Positions 57,753 to 64,000 of a stretch of 64,000 bases of DNA are shown here, piece by piece (position 1 is the first letter of the stretch; every line of letters starts with the position of its first letter). The DNA is taken from positions 38,261-102,260 of the forward strand of contig NZ_BIMB01000022.1 of NCBI RefSeq assembly GCF_004000865.1, read 5' to 3'. The position numbers were made by a program, and so were the translations under genes. The notes beneath the pieces are model-generated. The model ran no database searches, was not told the origin of the DNA, and worked only from the letters and a program-made list of their open reading frames with translations. This DNA comes from Paenibacillus elgii NBRC 100335. GTDB lineage: Bacteria > Bacillota > Bacilli > Paenibacillales > NBRC-103111.

Positions 57753-58751
57753 ATGAAAGCATCCAAAACTACGCCGCAGCCGCCTGCCCACGGCTTCCCC
57801 GCTGTCGAGTTTAAAGCGATGGGCACGGAGATTGCCGCTATAGGCAGAGACGGCCACGCCCGGCCGTATTGGTGTTTGCCCGTCATCCGTTGGTTCGAAG
57901 GCGTCGAAGGCATCGCTTCGCGCTTTCAGCCGAACAGCGAATTATCCCGGTTTAACCGTGCGCCGGCAGGGCGGCAGGTCAAGCTGTCGCCCCGGCTGTA
58001 TTCGCTGATTCGCTCCGCATGGTCATGGCATCACAAAACCAACGGCTTGTTTCAGCCCTTTGTCGGCTCCGAGCTTTGCCGGCTCGGCTATCATTGCTCC
58101 TTCGAGAAAATCGGCACAACAGCTCAACAATCAGCGCACGCGGAATCGGCGGAAGAAGCGGGAAGGCCGGACCATCAAGAATACAGCCGGGCCCTGATTC
58201 TGGATGACCAAGCCGGAACCGCGGCGCGAAACGTTCCTGCTTCGCTCGATTTGGGAGGAATGGGCAAAGGATGGACGACAGACCGGGCGGCGCTGCTGCT
58301 TAGGGACAGTTTTCGTGTATCGCAAGGGCTTGTCGACGCCGGAGGGGATATGAGAGTCTGGTCCGACGGCGAGCCATGGCCGATCGGCGTTCAAAGCCCT
58401 TTTCGGGAAGAGGAGGAATGGCTGCGGCTTTGGCTGAAAAATGCGGCCGTAGCCACCTCGAATATCGTATACCGGCAATGGGAATATCGGGGAAAGACGC
58501 ACCACCACATTTTGAACGGCCGAACCGGGCAGCCTGCCGAAACCGATATCGTGCAAGCAACCGTATTGGGCCACTCCGTGGAGGAAGCCGAGGTTGCCGC
58601 CAAAGTCATCTGCATGATCGGCTCGGAACCGCTGTCTGAGTGGATGCAGGCCCATTTTCCCCGCCTCGGGTACATCGCGATAACCCGATCCGGCTCCATA
58701 AGAATCAATCGCAGAGTTTACGATTATGCGGAAAAGGTGGTCGCTTTATGA
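57753..58751 (+). CDS. apbE: FAD:protein FMN transferase (ApbE family)
   Basis: A 332-residue ApbE-type enzyme, which attaches FMN from FAD to Thr/Ser of target proteins. Motifs in order: EFKAMGTEIAAIG (residues about 18-30), SRFQPNSELSRFN, SLDLGGMGKGWTTDRA (about 168-183), GLVDAGGDMRVW and HHHILNGRTGQPAETDIVQ near the C-terminus. No signal peptide or lipobox is seen, unlike many extracellular ApbE proteins. It starts two bases after the upstream gene and overlaps the next by ATGA. No protein with a clear FMN-binding domain is encoded in the window, so its target is not obvious. Confidence 0.88.
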   Translation: MKASKTTPQPPAHGFPAVEFKAMGTEIAAIGRDGHARPYWCLPVIRWFEGVEGIASRFQPNSELSRFNRAPAGRQVKLSPRLYSLIRSAWSWHHKTNGLFQPFVGSELCRLGYHCSFEKIGTTAQQSAHAESAEEAGRPDHQEYSRALILDDQAGTAARNVPASLDLGGMGKGWTTDRAALLLRDSFRVSQGLVDAGGDMRVWSDGEPWPIGVQSPFREEEEWLRLWLKNAAVATSNIVYRQWEYRGKTHHHILNGRTGQPAETDIVQATVLGHSVEEAEVAAKVICMIGSEPLSEWMQAHFPRLGYIAITRSGSIRINRRVYDYAEKVVAL

Positions 58752-59320
58752 GCAGCTTGGTTACCCTCGCTTCTTGGTTATCCACTTGGGGCGTCATCAA
58801 AGCGGCGGGGTTCACCTCCTATTTGTGCATTTTTGTTTCCGTTGTTCTGGGGGCGTTCAGCTACGGGACGGCCGTCCCGGCCAAGCTGCGCGGCATCCTG
58901 CTTCCCGCCCATCAACTCGCAGGCTGGCTGGGCTTCCTGTTCGGCCTGCTCCACGGCGCAGTACTGACCATCGATACGTATCAGCCCTTCTCCCTTGCGG
59001 AAATTCTGATCCCTTTTACGGCGAAATTCCATCCTTGGGCGTCGGGCCTGGGTACGGTGGCGCTTTATATCCTCGCGGCGATCCTGATAAGCTCGGACTG
59101 CATAAAAAACTTGGGCAAAAAAGCTTGGCGCGCAGTTCATCGGTTAAGCTACCCTTTAGTAATATTGGCTTTCCTTCACGGGCTAAGCGACGGTTCGGAT
59201 TCGGACAAAATTTGGGCCTTCCCGCTATATGCCGGAAGTGCGATTATTTTTATTGCCGCTGGACTGTACAGGGCATATATTCAGTGGCAAGCCAATCGGA
59301 AGCCTTTGGCCTCGAAATAG
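58748..59320 (+). CDS. ferric-reductase-like transmembrane protein (putative b-type cytochrome)
   Basis: A 190-residue membrane protein with about six helices. Four histidines are placed in pairs on two helices: His55 and His69 (HQLAGWLGFLFGLLH), and His131 and His144 (HRLSYPLVILAFLH), spaced 14 and 13 residues. That is the haem-b ligand pattern of ferric-reductase-like and MsrQ-like proteins. There is no NAD- or FAD-binding domain, so it needs partner proteins. Start and apbE stop overlap (ATGA). It could pass electrons across the membrane to a flavinylated extracellular protein. Confidence 0.87.
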   Translation: MSSLVTLASWLSTWGVIKAAGFTSYLCIFVSVVLGAFSYGTAVPAKLRGILLPAHQLAGWLGFLFGLLHGAVLTIDTYQPFSLAEILIPFTAKFHPWASGLGTVALYILAAILISSDCIKNLGKKAWRAVHRLSYPLVILAFLHGLSDGSDSDKIWAFPLYAGSAIIFIAAGLYRAYIQWQANRKPLASK

Positions 59321-59364
59321 AGTAAACTGGAGAAAAGCCGCTTCACAGAAAGGGATTGGGCATT

Positions 59365-60045
59365 GTGAAAATCTTGCTCGCTGAAGACGACGAAAAGCTG
59401 GGAAAATTAATCGTACACATGCTGCGCAAAGAATGTCATACAACCGATTGGGTACAGAACGGAGATGAAGTGGAAGTTTTCGTGGAGCAGGGGGATTACG
59501 ACCTGGTTATCCTCGATTGGATGCTGCCCGGAAAAAACGGCGATCAAGTCTGCAAGGCGCTTCGCAGTCTGGATTACCATAAGGGCATCTTGATGCTGAC
59601 GGCAAAAGGGACGCTGCAGGACCGTGTTGAAGGGCTGGACGCGGGAGCCGACGATTATTTAATGAAGCCGTTCGAGTTTGCCGAGCTGTTCGCCCGCATC
59701 CGTTCCATTGCAAGACGGGCGCAAATCCCGATTTCGGAGGAAACCATCCGCGTTGGAACGTTTGAACTGAATATGAACAATCATACCTTCAAAGGCCACG
59801 GCAAGCTTTTGTCTCTCACGGTCAAGGAATACCAACTGTTGGAAATTTTGATGCGCAACCGGGGCTGCACCATTCCCAGAGAAACGCTGCTCACCCGAAT
59901 CTGGGGGTTCGATGGCGATGTTTCGAGTAATTCTCTTGACGTCCTGGTGAAGCTTACACGAAAAAAACTGGAGGGTACGCCCGGACTCGCCATTCAGAAC
60001 ATCCGCGGGGTAGGGTACAAGCTAGAGGTGGCCGATGTTCTCTAA
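59365..60045 (+). CDS. OmpR family response regulator
   Basis: A 226-residue regulator. The receiver domain has acidic pocket AEDD (6-9), phospho-acceptor Asp51 (DLVILDWMLPGKNG), Thr in MLTAKG and Lys in LMKPFE. The winged-helix domain (about 130-224) has LTVKEYQLLEILMRNRGC and VLVKLTRKKLEG, and ends RGVGYKLEV. A GTG ten bases after AAAGGG is the start; a TTG three codons earlier is possible. The kinase gene overlaps its end by 11 bases. Its likely target is the direct-repeat site before the first gene of this operon. Confidence 0.93.
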   Translation: MKILLAEDDEKLGKLIVHMLRKECHTTDWVQNGDEVEVFVEQGDYDLVILDWMLPGKNGDQVCKALRSLDYHKGILMLTAKGTLQDRVEGLDAGADDYLMKPFEFAELFARIRSIARRAQIPISEETIRVGTFELNMNNHTFKGHGKLLSLTVKEYQLLEILMRNRGCTIPRETLLTRIWGFDGDVSSNSLDVLVKLTRKKLEGTPGLAIQNIRGVGYKLEVADVL

Positions 60046-61363
60046 GACCCGCAAGCGGTTAACCGTCTATTTTACCGTCTTGATCATGCTGTTCCTGATT
60101 ACCTTTAACGGGATCGGGTATTTGCTGCTATCCTCCTATGTCTACAGCACTCAGGAGAAGACGCTCCGGGGACAGGCGGAAAAATATGCCGAAGAACAGG
60201 AACACCTGCTGGAGAAAGGGAAGCCGAAGGAAAAGTCAAAGAACAAAAAGGAAGGTCATGAAAAAGATGGCAAAAATGACTTGTCCGCAGGCGCGCTTCG
60301 GACTTTTTTCGTCGTCTTGGACAAGGGGGGCCGAGTCGTTTCGGGTGCAATTCCGGAGATCGAGCACCCCGAATCTTTTATCCAAGAGCTGACCGCCTGG
60401 AATCCCCGGCAGGGCGACATTCGCTATTTTACCGTGGACAATCCTAAGGACGAGCGTGTCGATCTGATCGTCACGGGCCGGCCGCTTTCGGAAAAAGGGG
60501 ACTATATCGGCATGCTGTACACCGGGGCGGACGTTTCCCCGCAAAAGGCCGTGCTTCGGCAGTTAATGTCCATTCTTGCTGGATTATCCGCATTGTTTGT
60601 AGTTTTGTCCGCTTTGTTGGGCTATCTGATGTCCGGTCGGGCCATGAAGCCGATCGTGGAAGCATTCGATCGTCAACGCCGATTCGTTTCCAACGCTTCC
60701 CACGAACTAAGAACGCCGCTGGCTATTATGCACGCCTCGTTGGAGGTGCTGGAATCCGAGGAAAAGAGTACGATGCAGCCCTTCAGCCAGCAAGTGCTTG
60801 ACGATTTGAAGGACGAGACGCGCCGAATGTCTTCTCTCGTCTCCTTCCTTCTGACCCTCGCGCAAGGCGATTCGCCCGCCAATCAATTGGCGATGGAGAC
60901 CTTTTCCCTGGGAGACGAGCTTACGAAGCTCTTGCGAAAAATCAAGCCTTTGGCCGAAGAAAAGGAGCTTTCGCTAGATTTGGATATTTCGTCCGATTTA
61001 CCCGTTCTTGCGGATAAGGAACGTCTTCTCCAATTGACCCTGATTCTACTCGACAACGCCATCCTGTATACCCCCAAAAATGGGAGCGTTACCTTGACCG
61101 CCGCGTCGGAGGAACGGACATTGACTTTGGCTGTAGCCGATACGGGGATCGGAATCGCTCCGGAGTTGCAGGAAGAAATTTTCGAGCGGTTTTATCGGGT
61201 GGATTCCGCCAGAGGCCGAGGGAAAGGACAGCTCGGCCTAGGCTTGTCCATCGCCAAATGGATTGCGGAAGCGCACGGAGGAAGCATCCGGGTCAAAAGC
61301 GTACCCGGCCAAGGAAGCACGTTCACCGTCAGGCTGCCTGTCGCGCGTCCTGAACGGGGATAG
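60035..61363 (+). CDS. sensor histidine kinase of the redox operon
   Basis: A 442-residue membrane kinase. Helices near residues 9-32 and 180-205 enclose an extracellular loop that contains an unusual Lys/Glu-rich run with His (LEKGKPKEKSKNKKEGHEKD) and a small sensor domain (FFVVLDKGGRVVSG, PLSEKGDYIGMLYTGADVS). The HisKA motif is NASHELRTPLA with His223; the ATPase domain has DNAILYTPKNG, ADTGIGI and GLGLSIAKWI. AGAGGTGG precedes the ATG. It pairs with the overlapping OmpR-type regulator. The charged loop could sense metal ions or charged molecules, which is inference. Confidence 0.93.
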   Translation: MFSKTRKRLTVYFTVLIMLFLITFNGIGYLLLSSYVYSTQEKTLRGQAEKYAEEQEHLLEKGKPKEKSKNKKEGHEKDGKNDLSAGALRTFFVVLDKGGRVVSGAIPEIEHPESFIQELTAWNPRQGDIRYFTVDNPKDERVDLIVTGRPLSEKGDYIGMLYTGADVSPQKAVLRQLMSILAGLSALFVVLSALLGYLMSGRAMKPIVEAFDRQRRFVSNASHELRTPLAIMHASLEVLESEEKSTMQPFSQQVLDDLKDETRRMSSLVSFLLTLAQGDSPANQLAMETFSLGDELTKLLRKIKPLAEEKELSLDLDISSDLPVLADKERLLQLTLILLDNAILYTPKNGSVTLTAASEERTLTLAVADTGIGIAPELQEEIFERFYRVDSARGRGKGQLGLGLSIAKWIAEAHGGSIRVKSVPGQGSTFTVRLPVARPERG

Positions 61364-61397
61364 ACGGTTGAGCCGGGCCGCAAGGCAGGCGGCGAGG

Positions 61398-63284
61398 TTA
61401 ACGGCGGGAGCCCGGCGTCGCGCCACCGCCGCCTTCATCGCGGCCGTCGAACCACAGCTTGCGGTAATCGACCCAGCCGAGCGAGCTGATCGAGACGTCC
61501 CGCAGTCCCGGCGGGTACGAGGCGGACTGCTGCCAGCGGTACCACAGGATGATGGCGCGTTCCTGCAGGAGCGCTTCTTCCAACTGACCCAGCAGCGCTA
61601 ACCGGCGGGCGCGGGAAGGCTCCCCGGCAAGTTCGGTGCACAGACGACCGGCCTTTTCACGCAGCCCCGGAGGCAAGCAGCGCCTCACGGGGCTGTTTGC
61701 GTTAGCCAGCAGGGCCAGCAGCGTCCACTCCGCATCCTCATGCACCGGCTGCTCCAGCAGATACAAATCCGCTTCGGCGAGCGTCCCTTCCTCGAACAAA
61801 GCCTCATACGGCACGAACGAAAGCTCCAGACGAATGCCGTACGGCGCGAGCGCCCGCTGCAGCCACGCCGCATCCCGCTCGTGGCCGGCTCCGGCGTACG
61901 TGACGAGCCGCAGTGTCAGCCTGTACCCGCGGACCTTGCGATCCGGCGCACGAGGCGATGCTATGTCCAGAGCGTCCCCCTCCAGGTCCCGGATCAAACG
62001 ATTCGCCAGCGGGCCCCGGTTGCCGTCCGGCTCCAGCCGGACCGGGCCGTTTCGCAGCACGGAGGCCAGCAGCTCCCGCTGTCCGGCGTCCGCCCAAGGC
62101 GAGGAGGCGCCGCTACGCCAGTTCAGCGCAATAAACTTGCAGCCCCGGTCGATGTTCGTTTCCTCCAGCCAGTGTTCCTGCAAACCGCTCTTCTCGCTTT
62201 CGCGGGAAGAACTGAAGTGGCGGAAGTTCAATCCGCCCAGCTCGGCTTCGTCCTCGGCGCCCGCAGCTTCATTGCCGTCATAAGTGGATGGCAAGCACCA
62301 CATCTCCACGCGGTCCAAATGTGCTCTCCGCTTGTAGTAATCCGCAAACGCCTCAAGCGCAAGAAACCGGCTTTCCCGCTCTGCCAAGCGGAACGGTCCG
62401 GTGCCGACCGGGCGGAAAGCAAAGTCCGCCGTCAGCCCCGCCGGAACGATGGAGGCCGCCGGGGAAGCCAGCAGCCCGAGAAAAGGGCCAAGCGGCTCTC
62501 GCAGCCGGATTTCCAGACGGAACTCGTCCAACGCCGCGACAGCTTCGAGACCTTGGTACAACGGCGCATAAGGTGAGACGGCATGGAGCTGCCCCCTGTC
62601 CCGCAGCCGCTCCAAGGTGTAGGCAGCATCCCGGGCCGTGAACGGATTGCCGTTGTGGAACCGCACATGCTTTTGCAGCGCGAATATCCAGCGTTCCCGT
62701 CCTCCCTCGTCCGCCACACGCTCCCAGTGATGGGCCAGCCCGGGCAAAAAACGGTCCGTCTCCCGGTCGTACCTCACCAACGTATCGAACAGCTGCCTGA
62801 TCATATGCAGCTCCGTCCGCCGTGTCGCATAAGCCGGGTCCATCGAGCCAAGCTGCCGGTAGGACGGGAAGCGGAGCACCTCCACGGGGCCCGTTTTGTC
62901 GTCCGTCGACGCTTCCCTGCGGTAGCCGAACGCCTCCTGCAGCAGCTCCGCGAGCTGTCTGCGGCCGTCCGGCGTATCCGTGCCCTGCTCCGCCAAAGCC
63001 ACAGCTTCGCGGAGCCGTCCACGGGCGAGCCGATCCTTCACCTGCTCCAGCAGCAGCCTGTCGGGCTCCGCCCACAGCTCCAGACGCGAACGGTTGCCGC
63101 GTCCGCGGCCCGGTGCCCATCGGATCCAATCGCGCGCCTGCATCCCCCGCAGAAGCAGCTTCACGTTGCGCTCCGTGCAGTGAAGCAGTCCGGCCAGCTC
63201 CGCCAGCGTCGCTTCCGTTCCGCCATCCAGGCCCCGGGGCTGCAGCCCCCGGTACAGCTTCAGGTAATGCTCTTCCAGCCGCAT
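61398..63284 (-). CDS. SgrR-type transcriptional regulator with solute-binding domain
   Basis: A 628-residue protein with an N-terminal SgrR helix-turn-helix (about residues 20-115, LAELAGLLHCTERNVKLLLRG), fused to a family-5 (oligopeptide-binding-like) solute-binding domain, as in SgrR of enteric bacteria. Landmarks are RFPSYRQLGSMDPAYATRRTE, FALQKHVRFHNGNPF and FRPVGTGPFRLAERES. There is no signal peptide, so it senses a small molecule in the cytoplasm. AAGGAG ten bases before the ATG sets the start. It is divergent from an MFS transporter gene that it probably controls. Confidence 0.9.
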   Translation of the reverse strand: MRLEEHYLKLYRGLQPRGLDGGTEATLAELAGLLHCTERNVKLLLRGMQARDWIRWAPGRGRGNRSRLELWAEPDRLLLEQVKDRLARGRLREAVALAEQGTDTPDGRRQLAELLQEAFGYRREASTDDKTGPVEVLRFPSYRQLGSMDPAYATRRTELHMIRQLFDTLVRYDRETDRFLPGLAHHWERVADEGGRERWIFALQKHVRFHNGNPFTARDAAYTLERLRDRGQLHAVSPYAPLYQGLEAVAALDEFRLEIRLREPLGPFLGLLASPAASIVPAGLTADFAFRPVGTGPFRLAERESRFLALEAFADYYKRRAHLDRVEMWCLPSTYDGNEAAGAEDEAELGGLNFRHFSSSRESEKSGLQEHWLEETNIDRGCKFIALNWRSGASSPWADAGQRELLASVLRNGPVRLEPDGNRGPLANRLIRDLEGDALDIASPRAPDRKVRGYRLTLRLVTYAGAGHERDAAWLQRALAPYGIRLELSFVPYEALFEEGTLAEADLYLLEQPVHEDAEWTLLALLANANSPVRRCLPPGLREKAGRLCTELAGEPSRARRLALLGQLEEALLQERAIILWYRWQQSASYPPGLRDVSISSLGWVDYRKLWFDGRDEGGGGATPGSRR

Positions 63285-63328
63285 CGCACTCTGACTCCTT
63301 CTTTCCTTCGATCATATAACTCTGAACC

Positions 63329-63416
63329 AAAAGGGGAAATTTCCTGAACCCAGTTTACACTTTTTATTCCCCTTTTTCCATTTACAATTAGAGCTACGTC
63401 AACGTATAAAAAGGGG
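63329..63416. promoter_or_regulatory. repeated AAAAGGGG elements between SgrR-type and MFS genes
   Basis: AAAAGGGGAAAT (63329), its inverse ATTCCCCTTTTT (63366-63377) and AAAAAGGGG (63408-63416) recur in this short divergent promoter region. The last copy also serves as the MFS ribosome site. They are candidate binding sites for the SgrR-type protein. TTTACA (63354) and TACAAT (63383) are present but spaced too far apart to form one promoter. Confidence 0.4.
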
Positions 63417-63425
63417 CTGTTTGAA

Positions 63426-64000
63426 ATGAAAGCACACGGTCCATCCGTCCGCGCAATCGCTTGGGTAACGGCGGTCTGCCTGCTCGGCGATTCGATGCTC
63501 TATATCGTGCTTCCGGTGTACTGGCAGCATTACGGCTTGGACGCGCTCTGGCAGGTCGGCGTGCTGCTGTCGGTCAACCGCTTCGTCCGGCTGCCGCTCG
63601 GCCCGCTCATCGGCTGGCTGTACAGCCGACTTCCGAAACGGACCGGCGTGCTTGCCGCGGTCGCTCTGGCCTGCGCGACAACGCTGGCGTTCGGCTTCTT
63701 CAGCGGCTTCGCGCCGCTCCTCGCGGCACGGGCCTTATGGGGCGCAGCCTGGTCGATGCTGCGCATCGGCGGCTACTTGACGGTGCTGGAGGCCAGCGGC
63801 GGCGGGGACCGCGGCCAACTGCTCGGCCGCTACAACGGCATCATGGGCGTCGGCAGCCTCGTCGGGATGCTGGCCGGCGGCCTGCTCGCCGACCTGCTCG
63901 GCGTGCGCACCGTGGCGCTGCTGCTCGGTGCGGCCACGCTGGCCGGCCTGCCGTTCGCCTGGCGCTTCGTGCCGCCCACCGTCACGCCGTCTGCCTCGCC
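63426..64000 (+). CDS. MFS transporter, N-terminal part (cut by window edge)
   Basis: The frame is open from the ATG (AAAGGGG nine bases upstream) to the window end, about 190 residues. Six hydrophobic helices are visible, starting IAWVTAVCLLGDSMLYIVLP. The cytoplasmic loop between helices 2 and 3 reads GWLYSRLPKRTG, a variant of the MFS signature, and RYNGIMGVGSLVGMLAGGLLADLLG follows in helices 5-6. This is the N-terminal half of a major facilitator transporter, likely a proton-driven efflux or sugar/drug exporter. The C-terminal half lies outside the window. Confidence 0.88.
   Translation, partial: MKAHGPSVRAIAWVTAVCLLGDSMLYIVLPVYWQHYGLDALWQVGVLLSVNRFVRLPLGPLIGWLYSRLPKRTGVLAAVALACATTLAFGFFSGFAPLLAARALWGAAWSMLRIGGYLTVLEASGGGDRGQLLGRYNGIMGVGSLVGMLAGGLLADLLGVRTVALLLGAATLAGLPFAWRFVPPTVTPSAS

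Overview
The window looks like chromosomal DNA of a Firmicute of the Paenibacillaceae (Paenibacillus or a close relative). This rests on the gene families rather than any marker gene: purine-rich AAGGAGG-type ribosome sites, frequent TTG/GTG starts, YesM/YesN-type two-component pairs with LplB/YtcP-type permeases, a YqkE-type small protein, a PAS sensor kinase of the sporulation-kinase kind and an AbrB/SpoVT-type regulator. Base composition is G+C-rich, with visibly AT-richer patches at about 3.5-5.4 kb and 31.1-33.5 kb. No rRNA, tRNA, CRISPR array, insertion sequence or phage module was recognised.

Layout. 0-7.6 kb: end of an unknown gene, a coiled-coil hypothetical, a PAS histidine kinase, a GNAT acetyltransferase, a predicted HExxH metalloprotease effector, thymidine kinase, an M29 aminopeptidase and a 30-codon gene. 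7.6-14.3 kb: an APH-type kinase, an O-antigen-ligase-like membrane protein, and an acetyltransferase, a GT61 glycosyltransferase and a methyltransferase that suggest surface glycan work. 14.5-17 kb: an ABC exporter pair behind a clear sigma-A promoter. 17.1-17.56 kb: a gene-free stretch with imperfect repeats. 17.6-24.1 kb: a LacI regulator divergent from a glycogen-debranching-type enzyme and a MalEFG-like importer, with three matching palindromic operators. 24.3-30.6 kb: a second sugar importer (two permeases, lipoprotein, YesN regulator, YesM kinase). 30.6-38.4 kb: a regulator-dense segment with three ECF sigma factors (one with a DUF4367 protein, one with a zinc-finger/DUF4179 anti-sigma protein, one of the ECF41 type with its oxidoreductase), an AbrB-like protein with extra domains, and a roughly 267-bp imperfect inverted repeat. 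38.5-41.4 kb: small housekeeping or unknown genes. 41.5-49.5 kb: the acetoin dehydrogenase operon acoA-acoB-acoC-lpd, then 2,3-butanediol dehydrogenase and the activator AcoR. 49.7-52.8 kb: CidA/LrgA and LrgB membrane proteins, a divergent LysR regulator and an AcuI-type reductase. 52.8-56.5 kb: a LysM 5'-nucleotidase, a polysaccharide deacetylase and a VIT-family metal transporter. 56.7-61.4 kb: a six-gene cluster joining a His/Glu-rich exported protein, a membrane-anchored protein, an ApbE-type flavin transferase, a four-histidine ferric-reductase-like membrane protein and an OmpR/HK pair. 61.4-64 kb: an SgrR-type regulator divergent from a truncated MFS transporter.

How it fits together. 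Much of the window concerns carbon supply and overflow: two regulated sugar importers, a debranching enzyme, acetoin/butanediol catabolism (with a sigma-54 promoter and a cre-like site) and a CidAB-type pyruvate/acetate-linked membrane pair next door. The least familiar parts are the 56.7-61.4 kb redox/flavinylation operon with OmpR-type direct repeats in front of it, and the isolated M91-like effector carrying the short N-terminal motif common in contractile-injection-system toxins.
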